DNA of 64,000 nucleotides from an uncultured Clostridium sp. (GCA_900555835.1 USMK01000003.1:24465-88464); one strand, 5' to 3'. Numbered from the stretch's first letter, positions 27,156 through 37,572 are shown. Program-made: numbers and translations. The notes: a model not told the origin generated them from the sequence alone.

Positions 27156-27299
27156 TTGCACTATATAGAATTGTTCTTTATAACTTTATTTATTCATATT
27201 TTTATTGTTTTTTATTCTTTATATAGTTTTATCGAAATTCTATTTTTCCATAATTTACAAGGTGCAAAATTGAATATTAAAAAAACAAAATTTAATTAA
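27156..27299 (+). CDS. Small membrane protein, 47 aa
   Basis: A TTG start is preceded by GAGGTGATT. The peptide is one long hydrophobic helix (ELFFITLFIHIFIVFYSLY) with a short basic tail NIKKTKFN. It is the first gene of the T4SS block, 16 bp upstream of the coupling-protein gene. No family recognised; possibly an accessory membrane subunit of the secretion system (context only). Confidence 0.6.
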   Translation: MHYIELFFITLFIHIFIVFYSLYSFIEILFFHNLQGAKLNIKKTKFN

Positions 27300-27315
27300 T
27301 TTTTAGGAGGAATTT

Positions 27316-29013
27316 TTGAAAAATATTTTTCGCATTATTTTTTGCTTAATTTTTTCACTTTTCTTTTCTAGTATTTTTATGATCTTATTTAATCCAATAT
27401 TTACTTCCAAAGAAATTTTTATTGATTATGGTTTTATCTCTTTTGATGTTTGCAAAAAATTTGCATTTATTTGGGATTATATTCCATACATTTATTTTAT
27501 AACGTCCTTTTGGGCTTATACTTTAATTGGAAATTCTCTTTTTTCTCTTTTATTTAAAAATTTTCACAAGGAAGTAATAAATAATAAAGTGCCTGCTGGA
27601 CTAAATTTATATATTGGAAAAACAGTGGATAATAAAGATATTTATTTAGAGGAAAGTGGATTGTATCAGAACTTTTTGATTACTGGTACAATTGGAAGTG
27701 GAAAAACAAGTTCTGCGATGTACCCTTTTACTAAACAACTTATTAAATATAATTTTATGCTAAATAGTAGCTATAATCACACTTCTCCTTTCACTACTAT
27801 TGGTATGTTAATTTTAGATGTAAAAGGTAATTTTTATAAACAAGTAAAATATTATTGTAATCTTTATTCAAGAGAAAATGATTTAATTATTATTGAGCTT
27901 GGAGGCCGTATTAAATATAATCCATTACATAAACCAGATTTAAAGCCTGCTGTTTTAGCTAATAGATTAAAAACAATCTTAACACTTTTTAGTCCTAATA
28001 ACTCGGAATCTTATTGGCTAGATAAAGCTGAACAGGTTTTAACAGAAGCTATAAAATTTTGTAGATTATATAATAATAAATATGTTACTTTTTCCGAATT
28101 GCACAAATTAATTAATTCTTATGATTATTTTTTAGAAAAACTTAATTATTTAAAATTAAGTTTTCAAAATGGTAATTTGTCTAAATCTGATATTTTTGAC
28201 TTAAATACTTCTCTTGATTTTTTTCAAAATGAATTTTTTAAATTAGATTCTCGTGTATTATCTATTTTAAAATCTGAAATTGCCCGAATTACTGGTATTT
28301 TTATTTCAGATTATGATATTAAATCTACTTTTTGCCCAGATATTGATGATATAAATTTCTATGGTTTTAGTGATGTTTTAGATAATAGCAAAATTGTTGT
28401 TTTAAATATGAATATTGCTAAATATAGAAATCTTTCTAAAATTATTGCAGCATATTTAAAATTAGATTATCAATCTGAAATATTATCTAGGCTATCTAAT
28501 TCTAATTGCAAACCTTGTGCATTTATTTGTGACGAATATCATGAGTATGTAACAACAACAGATGCAGATTTTTTTGCACAAAGTAGAGAAGCAAAATGTA
28601 TTAACATTGTTGCTACACAGAGTTATTCTTCTTTATTAAATACTCTTAAAGATAATTATTCTTGTAAAGTTATTATTCAAAACCTAGTTAATAAATTATG
28701 GCTTAGAACTGACGATACTTTTACTATTGAAGACGCTCAAAAACAGGTTGGAAAGGAAGAAAAAGAAAAAGTTTCTAAAAGTATTTCCGAAAATGCAAAA
28801 GAAACCAATTTTGATTTTTTAACAAATACTTTACGCTCAAAAGACTCTAATATTTCTGAAAGTATTAGTTCTTATACACAATTAGATTATATATATGATA
28901 CCAATTTTTTTACTCAAAAATTAGAAACTTTTTCTTGCCTTGCCTTTTTATCTAATGGAACACAAATTTATAAACCACAAAAAATATATTTACAACCATA
29001 TTTTAAAAATTAA
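27316..29013 (+). CDS. Type IV coupling protein (VirD4/TraG family ATPase)
   Basis: Hexameric inner-membrane ATPase that feeds substrates to a type IV secretion system. The 565-aa protein has two N-terminal membrane helices (about residues 5-27 and 55-75), Walker A GTIGSGKTS (about 124-132), Walker B-like MLILDVKGNFY (about 165-175), the glutamate-containing FICDEYHEYVTT (about 403-414), and sensor motif ATQSYSSLL. The TTG start at 27316 has AGGAGG upstream. It is followed in the same direction by VirB2-, VirB6- and VirB3-like genes. No relaxase gene is adjacent, which is unusual for a conjugative element. Confidence 0.9.
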   Translation: MKNIFRIIFCLIFSLFFSSIFMILFNPIFTSKEIFIDYGFISFDVCKKFAFIWDYIPYIYFITSFWAYTLIGNSLFSLLFKNFHKEVINNKVPAGLNLYIGKTVDNKDIYLEESGLYQNFLITGTIGSGKTSSAMYPFTKQLIKYNFMLNSSYNHTSPFTTIGMLILDVKGNFYKQVKYYCNLYSRENDLIIIELGGRIKYNPLHKPDLKPAVLANRLKTILTLFSPNNSESYWLDKAEQVLTEAIKFCRLYNNKYVTFSELHKLINSYDYFLEKLNYLKLSFQNGNLSKSDIFDLNTSLDFFQNEFFKLDSRVLSILKSEIARITGIFISDYDIKSTFCPDIDDINFYGFSDVLDNSKIVVLNMNIAKYRNLSKIIAAYLKLDYQSEILSRLSNSNCKPCAFICDEYHEYVTTTDADFFAQSREAKCINIVATQSYSSLLNTLKDNYSCKVIIQNLVNKLWLRTDDTFTIEDAQKQVGKEEKEKVSKSISENAKETNFDFLTNTLRSKDSNISESISSYTQLDYIYDTNFFTQKLETFSCLAFLSNGTQIYKPQKIYLQPYFKN

Positions 29014-29042
29014 AGACATTTTTATGTCAGTTAGGAGGTTTT

Positions 29043-29369
29043 ATGAAAACTAAATCTAAATTTATTATTATTTTAATTTTATTTTCTATTTATTTATTAG
29101 TATTTTCTAGTATATGTTTTGCAGCAGACCCCAAACTTATTACAACAATAAAAAAAGCTTTTGAATCTATTGAATCTTGGATTCTGAAATTAGCTACCCC
29201 AGCAGCTGCAGTTGCTGTTGGCACTGGCGTTTTTATGCGAAAATTTAGTTTTGGAGATGAAGAAAAAATTAGAACAGGCAAAAAATTAATTAGAGGTTCT
29301 TTATTTTCATATGCTTTTATTTTAGCAATTGATTTGGTTCTTTCTGCAATTAAATCTTTAATATCATAA
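29043..29369 (+). CDS. VirB2/TrbC-like pilin subunit
   Basis: Predicted major pilin or channel subunit of the T4SS, 108 aa. It has a signal peptide (residues 1-27, ending SSICFAA), then two hydrophobic segments (TPAAAVAVGTGVFM and YAFILAIDLVLSAI) separated by a short charged cytoplasmic-type loop (FGDEEKIRTGKK). This is the topology of VirB2-like pilins. The assignment rests on size, topology and position between the coupling protein and the VirB6-like gene, not on a diagnostic motif. The ribosome site is AGGAGG, 7 bases from ATG. Confidence 0.75.
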   Translation: MKTKSKFIIILILFSIYLLVFSSICFAADPKLITTIKKAFESIESWILKLATPAAAVAVGTGVFMRKFSFGDEEKIRTGKKLIRGSLFSYAFILAIDLVLSAIKSLIS

Positions 29370-29382
29370 GAGGTGATTTTTC

Positions 29383-30267
29383 TTGGAAGAGTCTTCTTTA
29401 AATATAACTTCCATTATTACAGATACTATAAATTCATTATTTTCTGATTTATTTTCTTCTATTGATAATAGTATTTATTCTATATTAGATGATATTACTT
29501 TTATAGATAGTAATATTATATCTGATAATATATTTAAAAACATTATTGGGCTTTCCTCTAATGAAGGAATTTTAATTGTTGCAAATACTTTGCTTTTTGG
29601 ATTCATTTTATATTATGCAATTTCAAGATTGCTTGCATATTTTACAGGAAATGAAATTCAGTCTTGCAAAAGTTTTATTTTTAGAGCGATTATTTTTGGT
29701 ATTTTTATGAATTCTTCTTATTTTATTTGTGAACAACTTTTAAATTTAAATTCTCTTTTTACATTAGCAATAAGAAATGTCGGAGAAATTGTTTATAATA
29801 AAGAAGTTTCATTTGCCACATTTATAAATGAATTAAATTCCTTTATTACTATTTCTGGAAATTCATTTAATTTATTTTCTGTTGATGGAATAATTAAAAG
29901 TTTTATTTCCATTGGTTTATTTAATCTCATTTTTTCATATTCTTTACGATATGTTTTAATTAAAGTTTTTACTTTATTATGTCCTTTTGCATTTTTATGT
30001 TTAATTAATAATAAAACTAAATGGATTTTTTCTTCTTGGCTTAGAATTATATTATCTTTATTATTACTTCAAATATTTATTTCTTTAATTTTATTAGTAT
30101 GTTTTTCTTTTACATATTCTAGTAATATATTATCCAAAATAATATATATTGGCTGCGTTTATACACTTATGAAAGCAAATACAATTATTAAAGAATTTAT
30201 AGGTGGTGTTTCAACTGTTACTGGCAGTCCTATTTCAAGTTTAAAATCTTTATTAGGAGGTAAATAA
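29383..30267 (+). CDS. VirB6/TrbL-like polytopic membrane protein
   Basis: Inner-membrane channel-type component, 294 aa, with about six hydrophobic segments (residues about 65-90, 98-120, 168-190, 192-215, 222-250, 250-270) and a serine-rich amphipathic N-terminus. The segment RYVLIKVFTLLCPFAFLCL and the trailing IKEFIGGVSTVTGSP resemble Gram-positive VirB6-like proteins (TrbL type). TTG start behind GAGGTGATT. The 3' end overlaps the next gene by one base (TAATG arrangement), indicating coupled translation. Assignment rests on topology and neighbourhood. Confidence 0.72.
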   Translation: MEESSLNITSIITDTINSLFSDLFSSIDNSIYSILDDITFIDSNIISDNIFKNIIGLSSNEGILIVANTLLFGFILYYAISRLLAYFTGNEIQSCKSFIFRAIIFGIFMNSSYFICEQLLNLNSLFTLAIRNVGEIVYNKEVSFATFINELNSFITISGNSFNLFSVDGIIKSFISIGLFNLIFSYSLRYVLIKVFTLLCPFAFLCLINNKTKWIFSSWLRIILSLLLLQIFISLILLVCFSFTYSSNILSKIIYIGCVYTLMKANTIIKEFIGGVSTVTGSPISSLKSLLGGK

Positions 30268-30551
30268 TGAACTTTATTTTTCCAAGTAATTATGCTTTTA
30301 AAAATAAACTTTTTGGTATAATTGATTATACTTCTGCAATTGTAAATTTAATTTGGTATATATTTATATTTTGTTTAGTTAATTTATTTTTTTCAGATAT
30401 AAATATTAAAATAATTCTATTTATATCTCTTTGCTTTCCATTTTTAATTTTTACAATTGTGAATAACAGGAATGAGAACATTTTATTTGTTCTTTTGTAT
30501 GTTATTAAATTTATGGTCAATAGAAAAATATATTTTTATAGAAAATACTAG
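30267..30551 (+). CDS. VirB3/PrgI-like small membrane protein
   Basis: A 94-aa protein with two close hydrophobic segments (residues about 22-40 and 48-64), then a short amphipathic tail ending KIYFYRKY. The layout (NFIFPSNYAFKNKLFG, then paired helices) matches PrgI/VirB3-type T4SS proteins, which normally partner with the VirB4 ATPase. Here that ATPase is encoded about 9 kb away on the other strand. Overlaps the VirB6-like gene by one base. Confidence 0.7.
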   Translation: MNFIFPSNYAFKNKLFGIIDYTSAIVNLIWYIFIFCLVNLFFSDINIKIILFISLCFPFLIFTIVNNRNENILFVLLYVIKFMVNRKIYFYRKY

Positions 30552-30580
30552 CTTTGAGGGCTCTTTTAATGTTCGCTCTA

Positions 30581-30609
30581 TTGTAAAACTCTCTTGAAAA
30601 TGATATAAT
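30581..30609 (+). promoter_or_regulatory. Promoter of the dnaD-dnaC pair
   Basis: TTGTAA (30581-30586), 17-base spacer, TATAAT (30604-30609), then about 35 bases to an AGGAGG ribosome site for the dnaD gene. Confidence 0.8.
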
Positions 30610-30645
30610 TTTACAAAATTCGCTAAAAACTTTCAGGAGGTTATT

Positions 30646-31614
30646 ATGAAATTAGAAAGCAATGCAAAATCATTTATATTTTCAACCATCCCAGTTCCAG
30701 ATGTTTTTTTTACAGAATATTTATCTATGGCTAATGGAAATTATGTAAAGGTATATTTATATATGCTTTTCTTATCTAAATATGGTAAAGACATTAAAAT
30801 CAATGATTTAGCAAAAAGTCTTTCTATCGATTTTAAAACAATTCAAGAAGCTATAAAATTTTGGGAAGATCTAGGAGTTCTAACAAAAAAAACTAATGGT
30901 TATGTTCTTAACGATTTACAAGAAATAGAGCTACATAAACTATATTCCCCAAAACTAACAGCATCTCCTGAGGAAGCATTGAAAATAGAGAAAAATCAAT
31001 ATAGAGCAAAAGCAATTGATACAATAAACACATTGTATTTTCAAGGAGTTATGTCTCCATCTTGGTATACAGATATTACAATGTGGTTTGATAAATATAA
31101 ATTTGATGAACAAGTAATGCTTGCATTATTTAAATATTGTTTTGATCGTTCAGCTATGCACAGAAATTATATTCAAACAGTTGCAAATGCTTGGTATCAA
31201 TCTAATATTAAAACATTTAATGATTTAGATATTTATTATCGAAAACAAGAAAAATTGATAAATATGGAAAAGAAAATTGCTAAAAAACTAGGATTTTCAA
31301 GGCAATTAACAGAATATGAAAAAGCATTTATCGAAAAATGGGTTGTTGAATACAATTATGATTTGCCAATTATAGAAATTGCATTAAAAAGAACAACATC
31401 TAAATCTAACCCTAATTTTGATTATATTAACAAATTACTTTCTGATTGGAATGAGAGAAATTTAAGAACACCTGAATCAGTTGAAAACTTTTTACAATCA
31501 ATGAAACAAAAGCAAAAAGATATAAAAGAATTAAATAAAAAAGTATCAGTTTCTAATTATCAAGGTCGTAACTATGATAATTTAGATACTCTTTATGCAA
31601 ATATTAAGCCATAG
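30646..31614 (+). CDS. dnaD: DnaD domain replication protein
   Basis: Primosomal protein that helps open DNA and load the replicative helicase. The 322-aa protein has an N-terminal winged-helix region (GNYVKVYLYMLFLSKYGK, IKINDLAKSLSIDFKTIQEAI) followed by two DnaD C-terminal-type domains (about residues 125-200 and 215-290), each with the YxxxI-x-x-W pattern (YIQTVANAWYQ, YINKLLSDWNER). It starts at ATG 30646 with AGGAGG. It is followed after 8 bp by the DnaC/DnaI-like loader, the usual clostridial pair. Confidence 0.9.
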   Translation: MKLESNAKSFIFSTIPVPDVFFTEYLSMANGNYVKVYLYMLFLSKYGKDIKINDLAKSLSIDFKTIQEAIKFWEDLGVLTKKTNGYVLNDLQEIELHKLYSPKLTASPEEALKIEKNQYRAKAIDTINTLYFQGVMSPSWYTDITMWFDKYKFDEQVMLALFKYCFDRSAMHRNYIQTVANAWYQSNIKTFNDLDIYYRKQEKLINMEKKIAKKLGFSRQLTEYEKAFIEKWVVEYNYDLPIIEIALKRTTSKSNPNFDYINKLLSDWNERNLRTPESVENFLQSMKQKQKDIKELNKKVSVSNYQGRNYDNLDTLYANIKP

Positions 31615-31622
31615 GAGGAAAA

Positions 31623-32624
31623 ATGGATAATTCTACTTTAAAAGTATTACTTCAAGAATATGAACAAAAAAGAATTAAAGCAAATTTAATTGCAGAACAA
31701 AATAAAAATAATTTATATAAAAACTATCCTAGATTAGAAGAAATAGAAAACGAAATAAACAAATTATCTATTGACAAAATTAAATCAATTTTATCTTCTA
31801 ATACTAATGAATTAAATAAATTTGATTTAAAAATACAAGAACTTCAAACAGAAAAAGAAAAAATATTTAAAAATGCAAATATTTCTGCTAATAGCTTACT
31901 ACCCCATTATGAATGTAAATTATGCAATGATACTGGTTATATTAGTAATGGATATAAATCTGTAATGTGTAATTGCTTAAAACAAAAAATATTTAATATT
32001 GAATATAATAAATCTAATATTGGAAATATTGAATTTGAAAATTTTTCTTCTTTTTCTTTAAATTATTATTCAGATGAAATCAATGTAGAAAAATATGGAT
32101 TAAATATATCCCCAAGAGAAAATATTAAAACAATAAAAAAAATATCAGAAAATTTCATAAAAAATTTTGAAAATCCATCTGAAAAAAATTTATTATTTAC
32201 AGGAAATACAGGACTTGGAAAAACATTTTTATGTAATTGTATTGCCTACGAATTATTAAAACAAGGAAAAACAGTATTATACCAAACAGCTCCTGTTATG
32301 ATAGATAATATAATAAATTGTAGATTTGGAAAATTAGATACTAATTCTAATATAATAGAGAACATTTTAAATGTAGACTTACTTATTATAGATGATTTAG
32401 GAACAGAAACTTTAAATAATATGAAATTAACTGAATTATTTACAATAATTAATTCTAGAATATTAAATCAAAATAATAAAATTACAAAAACAATTATTTC
32501 TACCAATTTAGATTTAAAAACAATTTTCTCAATATATAATGAAAGAATTGGTTCACGTTTTGTAGGACATTATAATATTTGTAAATTTATTGGTGATGAT
32601 ATTAGATTTAAAAAAATGAAATAA
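31623..32624 (+). CDS. DnaC/DnaI-type helicase loader ATPase
   Basis: AAA+ ATPase that delivers the DnaB-type helicase to the origin or to restart sites. The 333-aa protein has a coiled-coil N-terminus (residues about 5-85), a zinc module CKLCNDTGY...CNCLKQ (about 99-120), Walker A GNTGLGKTFL (about 196-205), Walker B LLIIDDLGTE (about 257-266), the sensor TIISTNLD and the arginine-finger segment NERIGSRF. Architecture and length fit the DnaI/DnaC family of Firmicutes. Pairs with the preceding dnaD gene. Confidence 0.92.
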   Translation: MDNSTLKVLLQEYEQKRIKANLIAEQNKNNLYKNYPRLEEIENEINKLSIDKIKSILSSNTNELNKFDLKIQELQTEKEKIFKNANISANSLLPHYECKLCNDTGYISNGYKSVMCNCLKQKIFNIEYNKSNIGNIEFENFSSFSLNYYSDEINVEKYGLNISPRENIKTIKKISENFIKNFENPSEKNLLFTGNTGLGKTFLCNCIAYELLKQGKTVLYQTAPVMIDNIINCRFGKLDTNSNIIENILNVDLLIIDDLGTETLNNMKLTELFTIINSRILNQNNKITKTIISTNLDLKTIFSIYNERIGSRFVGHYNICKFIGDDIRFKKMK

Positions 32625-32634
32625 TACTAATAAA

Positions 32635-32679
32635 AATAAATAAAAACAAAATAAATTAAATTTTGTTTTTATTTATTTT
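32635..32679 (+). terminator. Terminator after the helicase-loader gene
   Basis: A long A/T stem (AATAAATAAAAACAAAAT paired with its complement, 8-base loop) ending in a T-rich run, 11 bases after the stop codon. Confidence 0.75.
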
Positions 32680-32757
32680 GTTATGCCTATTATTTTTATA
32701 TTTGAATAAGATTTTTAATTGTTTATATAAATAATTTTTCTTTAATTATATTATATT

Positions 32758-33525
32758 ATTAATTTTTTTATCTAGATATTTTTATATTTGAATAATAATC
32801 TTATATTAATTTATATTTAATTTTTATCTTTAATCTATAATTTTAATTTATTATTTTTTATTAACTTTTATTTATTACGTTTTTATATTTTATAACTTGT
32901 TTTTTATTATTTCTAGTATTATTTTTATTTATTTTTTTATATTATTCTGCATATACATCTTGCCTTACTTCCTATTATTTTTTATTTCTAGATTTACACA
33001 GCAATATTATTTTTTTCCCTTTTCTTCCTTTTTTATGGATTATGTATTTTCCCATTTTTTGTAATCTCGTTTTTGAGTACGTTTTTCATATTTTATTCAT
33101 TTTTTGTAGATTTCCTATACAGTTGCAAACAGTTTATGTATACTCTTTTCCTGCTTTTTATAATTTATGTTTTTCTCTTTATCCCGAAGGGTTTGCTCGT
33201 TTTCAAATTGTTACTTTTATTCGTTATTTTCCCTTCTTTTCTAATATAAAACCATTGATATTTAGGCTTTTTTCTGATTATGCCCTTTTTTTGGCTTTTA
33301 GGTATTGTATCTCTTTGTTTTGTTTATATTGATTTTAGCCTACTTCAAATCAGCTTTTTCGCTTTATTCCGATATATTTACGCTTTTTATATTTGGTGTT
33401 GTTTTATTGCTCCTCACTTTTGCCTATTGTATAATAAATCAACTTTTATCTTTACCTATTATATCTAACCTCTTTATCCGCTTTTACATTTTTTTCCTTT
33501 TTGTTTTCTAGTATTTTTTCCACCT
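32758..33525. repeat. Long direct repeat, copy 1
   Basis: About 768 bp, matched by copy 2 at 34026-34806 in the same orientation. Bases 32839-33477 appear identical to 34120-34758 (639 bp, by reading). The left edge differs by a small insertion in copy 2, and the right edge fades after 33525. The plus strand is strongly pyrimidine-rich. Open frames of 60-96 codons inside it have no ribosome site and no known domain, so I treat it as noncoding. Confidence 0.9.
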
Positions 33526-34025
33526 CTCCAAGCTTATTTTTCTCGTTTTTTTCTTGTTAGCATCTCACTTAAATCCAATTATTCCCATTTAGTTCAGGTT
33601 TATACATCTTCTTTTTATCTTCTTTATCATTTAAATTTTTATTATTTATAATTTTTCTAACAATTTTATATTTTATTCTTTTCTCTCCTTTTTATTAATT
33701 ATATTTATTCATTTTCATTATTAAATTATTTTACAATCTTTCTTTTTATCTAATTATTTTTTTATTTATCTATATAATTTTATCTTATAAAAATATATAA
33801 ATATCTTTTATTCGTATTTAATTATTTTTTCCATTTAATTTTCTAAACTTATTTTTATTATTTAGAAAAAAATCCTTACCTTATTTTTTTACTATATTTT
33901 TATTTTATAATTATTAATTTTTTATTTAAATTATTTTATTAAGATTTTTTATCTGAATAAATTTTATTATTGGGATTATTTTGTTAATATTTTTATCTGA
34001 ATAAATTTTATTATTTGAATTATGA
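33526..34025. other. AT-rich spacer between the long repeats with short degenerate tandem units
   Basis: Noncoding. Around 33930-34060 a unit of about 45 bases (beginning near TTTTTATCTGAATAAATTTT) occurs two to three times with drift. The last unit leads into the left edge of repeat copy 2. Confidence 0.6.
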
Positions 34026-34806
34026 TATTAATTTTTTTATCTAAATATTTTTTATTTGAATAATAATCTTATATTAATTTATATTTAATTTTTATATTTA
34101 ATTTTTATCTTTAATCTACAATTTTAATTTATTATTTTTTATTAACTTTTATTTATTACGTTTTTATATTTTATAACTTGTTTTTTATTATTTCTAGTAT
34201 TATTTTTATTTATTTTTTTATATTATTCTGCATATACATCTTGCCTTACTTCCTATTATTTTTTATTTCTAGATTTACACAGCAATATTATTTTTTTCCC
34301 TTTTCTTCCTTTTTTATGGATTATGTATTTTCCCATTTTTTGTAATCTCGTTTTTGAGTACGTTTTTCATATTTTATTCATTTTTTGTAGATTTCCTATA
34401 CAGTTGCAAACAGTTTATGTATACTCTTTTCCTGCTTTTTATAATTTATGTTTTTCTCTTTATCCCGAAGGGTTTGCTCGTTTTCAAATTGTTACTTTTA
34501 TTCGTTATTTTCCCTTCTTTTCTAATATAAAACCATTGATATTTAGGCTTTTTTCTGATTATGCCCTTTTTTTGGCTTTTAGGTATTGTATCTCTTTGTT
34601 TTGTTTATATTGATTTTAGCCTACTTCAAATCAGCTTTTTCGCTTTATTCCGATATATTTACGCTTTTTATATTTGGTGTTGTTTTATTGCTCCTCACTT
34701 TTGCCTATTGTATAATAAATCAACTTTTATCTTTACCTATTATATCTAACCTCTTTATCTATTTTTACATTTTTTCCCTTTTTGTTTTCTAGTATTTTTT
34801 CCACCT
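34026..34806. repeat. Long direct repeat, copy 2
   Basis: Second copy of the 32758-33525 repeat, offset 1281 bp over the identical core. It carries about 13 extra bases near 34090 and diverges after 34806. It lies between the converging dnaC-type gene and gyrA. Confidence 0.9.
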
Positions 34807-34987
34807 TCTTAAACTCATTTTTTTCTTTTCTTCTTATTATCACATCGTTCCAAATCCATTTATTCCCTTTTCATTCTACTTAATTTTCTTATTTTTATAA
34901 TTTTTTTATTTTCTTATTAATTTTGCTAACTAATTATTTTTATTTATTCATTTTTTTATAATAAATATTTATTAGTATAATTTATTA

Positions 34988-35030
34988 AAAAAAAATAAAA
35001 GATATTGAAAAACAATATCTTTTATTTTTT
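34988..35030. terminator. gyrA terminator
   Basis: A long hairpin (GATATTG / CAATATC extended by A/T pairs, 5-base loop) with flanking A- and T-runs, immediately downstream of the gyrA stop. Confidence 0.85.
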
Positions 35031-35035
35031 ACTTA

Positions 35036-37471
35036 TTATTCATTTTCTTCTTTTTCTACTATTTTTTCTATACTTACTACTTTTCCTTCATTTGTTCTCA
35101 TTAAAGTAACACCTTGTGTTGATCTTCCTAATATGCTAATTCCTCCTACATTTAGTCTGATTATTGTTCCTGTATCTGTTATTAGCATTACATCATCTGT
35201 TTCATCAACAATTCTTATTCCTACTATATTTCCTGTTTTAGGTGTTATTTTATATGTTATTACGCCTTTTCCTCCTCTGGTTTGTACTCTGTATTCTTCT
35301 AACTCTGTTCTTTTTCCAAATCCATTTTCTGTTATAGCAAGTAGTGTGGCTTTACTTCCATTTACAATTGATTCCATACCAATTACTTCGTCATTATCAT
35401 TTAATTTTATTCCTATAACACCTTGTGATTTACGTCCCATTGGTCTTACATTCTTTTCGTCAAATGTTATTGACATTCCACCTTTTGTTACAAGTACAAC
35501 ATTGTCTTCTCCGTCTGTTAATCTTACATCAATTAACTCGTCATCTTCTCTTAATGTTATTGCTTGTAAACCTGTTTTTCTTGCTGAATTATATTCTAGT
35601 ATAGGAGTTTTCTTTATAAATCCTTTTCTTGTTCCAAATAATAAGTATTTTCCTTCTGCAAAGTTTTGAATTGTTATTATTGTTGATACTTTTTCTCCTG
35701 CATCTAAGCTTAATAAGTTAACAATAGCAGTTCCTTTTGCAGTTCTTCCTGCTTCTGGTATTTCATATCCTTTTAATTTATACAATTTACCTTTATTGCT
35801 GAAAAATAGTATTGTATCATGAGTAGATGCTGTAAATATTTCTTTTACAAAATCATCCTCTCTTGTAGAAATTCCAGTTATTCCTTTTCCACCTCTTTTT
35901 TGGCTCTTATATGTATCTACTGGCATTCTCTTTATGTATCCAAAATGTGTTAAAGCTATAACTGTTTGCTCTTCTTTTATTAAATCTTCGATGTTTATTT
36001 CTCCTTCTGCTGCAACAATTTTAGTTTTTCTTTCATCTCCAAATTTATCTCTAATTTCAATTAATTCTTCTTTTATTATATCAAGAACTAATCTCTCACT
36101 AGCTAATATTTCTTTTAAATGAGCAATTAATTTCATTAATTCATTATATTCTTCTTCTATTTTTTCTCTTTGCAAACCTGATAATGTTTTTAATCTCATA
36201 TCTAGAATTGCTTGTGCTTGAATATCTGTTAATCCAAATCTTTTCATTAATCTTTCTTTTGCATCATCATATGAAGATCTAATAATATTAATTACTTCAT
36301 CGATATTGTCTAAGGCTATTTTTAAACCTTCTAATATATGTGCACGAGCTTCTGCTTTTTCTAGTTCGAATTTTGTTCTTCTAATTATTACATTTTCTCT
36401 ATGTTTTAAATAGTAGTTTAAGCATTGTCTTAATGTTAAAATTTTTGGTTCTCCATTTACTAATGCAAGCATAATTATTCCAAATGTATCTTGCATTTGA
36501 GTATTTTTGTATAATTGATTTAATACAACTTGTGGATTAGAATCTCTTTTTAATTCAATAACAATTCTTACTCTATTTTCTCTGTCAGATTCGTCTCTTA
36601 AATCAGATATTCCTTCTAATCTTTTATCTCTTACAAGATTTGCTATATTTTCTATAAGTTTTGCTTTATTTACTTGATATGGAAGTGAAGATACAATTAT
36701 TCTATGTCTATTATTATTCCATTCTTCAATTTCGGCTTCTGCTCTTACTGTAATTTTTCCTCTTCCTGTTGTATAAGCTTGTTTAATTCCTTCCATTCCT
36801 AAAATAATACCTTCTGTTGGAAAATCTGGTCCTTTAATTATTCCCATCAATTCTTCGTCAGTAGTATTTTGGTCATCAATTATTTTTATAAGTCCATTTA
36901 CAACTTCTGTTAAATTATGTGGAGGAATATTTGTAGCCATACCTACTGCTATTCCAGAAGAACCATTTATCAATAATGTTGGAACTCTTGCTGGTAAAAC
37001 AGTTGGCTCTTGTAATCTATCGTCATAGTTTGGCATAAAATCAACTGTATTTTTTTCAATATCAGTTAGCATATATTCTGCAATTTTAGCCATTCTTGCT
37101 TCTGTGTATCTCATTGCAGCTGCTCCATCACCATCAATAGAACCAAAGTTTCCATGACCATCAATTAACATATATCTTAATGAAAAGTCTTGTGCCATTC
37201 TTACCATAGCATCATAAACAGAAGCATCTCCATGTGGATGATATCTTCCTAAAACAGAACCTACGGTGTTTGCGCATTTTCTATATGGCTTGTCTGATGT
37301 AATTCCATCTTCGTACATAGCATATAATATTCTTCTGTGAACGGGTTTTAAACCGTCTCTAACATCTGGTAAAGCACGAGAAACAATAACACTCATAGCA
37401 TAATCAATATAGGCTGTTCTCATTTCTTCTTCGATGTCTCTTTCGATTATATTTTCTTGTTGTTCGTCCAT
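35036..37471 (-). CDS. gyrA: DNA gyrase subunit A
   Basis: Breakage-reunion subunit of DNA gyrase, 811 aa. The N-terminus has IIERDIEEEMRTAYIDYAMSVIVSRALPDVRDGLKPVHRRI (split: RTAYIDYAMSVIV, DVRDGLKPVHRRI). The catalytic tyrosine is in AAMRYTEARM (about residue 122). The tower and coiled-coil follow, and the GyrA-box KSQKRGGKGI (about 523-532) precedes the six-bladed DNA-wrapping C-terminal domain. No CGG codon is in frame. Unlike most Firmicutes, gyrA is not next to gyrB: about 5.5 kb of T4SS-like genes and an RNA candidate separate them. Confidence 0.97.
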   Translation of the reverse strand: MDEQQENIIERDIEEEMRTAYIDYAMSVIVSRALPDVRDGLKPVHRRILYAMYEDGITSDKPYRKCANTVGSVLGRYHPHGDASVYDAMVRMAQDFSLRYMLIDGHGNFGSIDGDGAAAMRYTEARMAKIAEYMLTDIEKNTVDFMPNYDDRLQEPTVLPARVPTLLINGSSGIAVGMATNIPPHNLTEVVNGLIKIIDDQNTTDEELMGIIKGPDFPTEGIILGMEGIKQAYTTGRGKITVRAEAEIEEWNNNRHRIIVSSLPYQVNKAKLIENIANLVRDKRLEGISDLRDESDRENRVRIVIELKRDSNPQVVLNQLYKNTQMQDTFGIIMLALVNGEPKILTLRQCLNYYLKHRENVIIRRTKFELEKAEARAHILEGLKIALDNIDEVINIIRSSYDDAKERLMKRFGLTDIQAQAILDMRLKTLSGLQREKIEEEYNELMKLIAHLKEILASERLVLDIIKEELIEIRDKFGDERKTKIVAAEGEINIEDLIKEEQTVIALTHFGYIKRMPVDTYKSQKRGGKGITGISTREDDFVKEIFTASTHDTILFFSNKGKLYKLKGYEIPEAGRTAKGTAIVNLLSLDAGEKVSTIITIQNFAEGKYLLFGTRKGFIKKTPILEYNSARKTGLQAITLREDDELIDVRLTDGEDNVVLVTKGGMSITFDEKNVRPMGRKSQGVIGIKLNDNDEVIGMESIVNGSKATLLAITENGFGKRTELEEYRVQTRGGKGVITYKITPKTGNIVGIRIVDETDDVMLITDTGTIIRLNVGGISILGRSTQGVTLMRTNEGKVVSIEKIVEKEENE

Positions 37472-37572
37472 TTTTTTACCTCTTTTCGATTTTATATTTT
37501 CTCTTTGTATTATACTAAAACTAACCTAAATTTGCAAGCAAAAATCGACTTTCTGAGCAAAAAAATTGGCTT

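Noticed and set aside
33042..34792. Open frames of 62-96 codons in the long repeats
   Set aside because: They have no ribosome site, the compositions follow the T-rich strand, and they overlap each other. They are probably chance.
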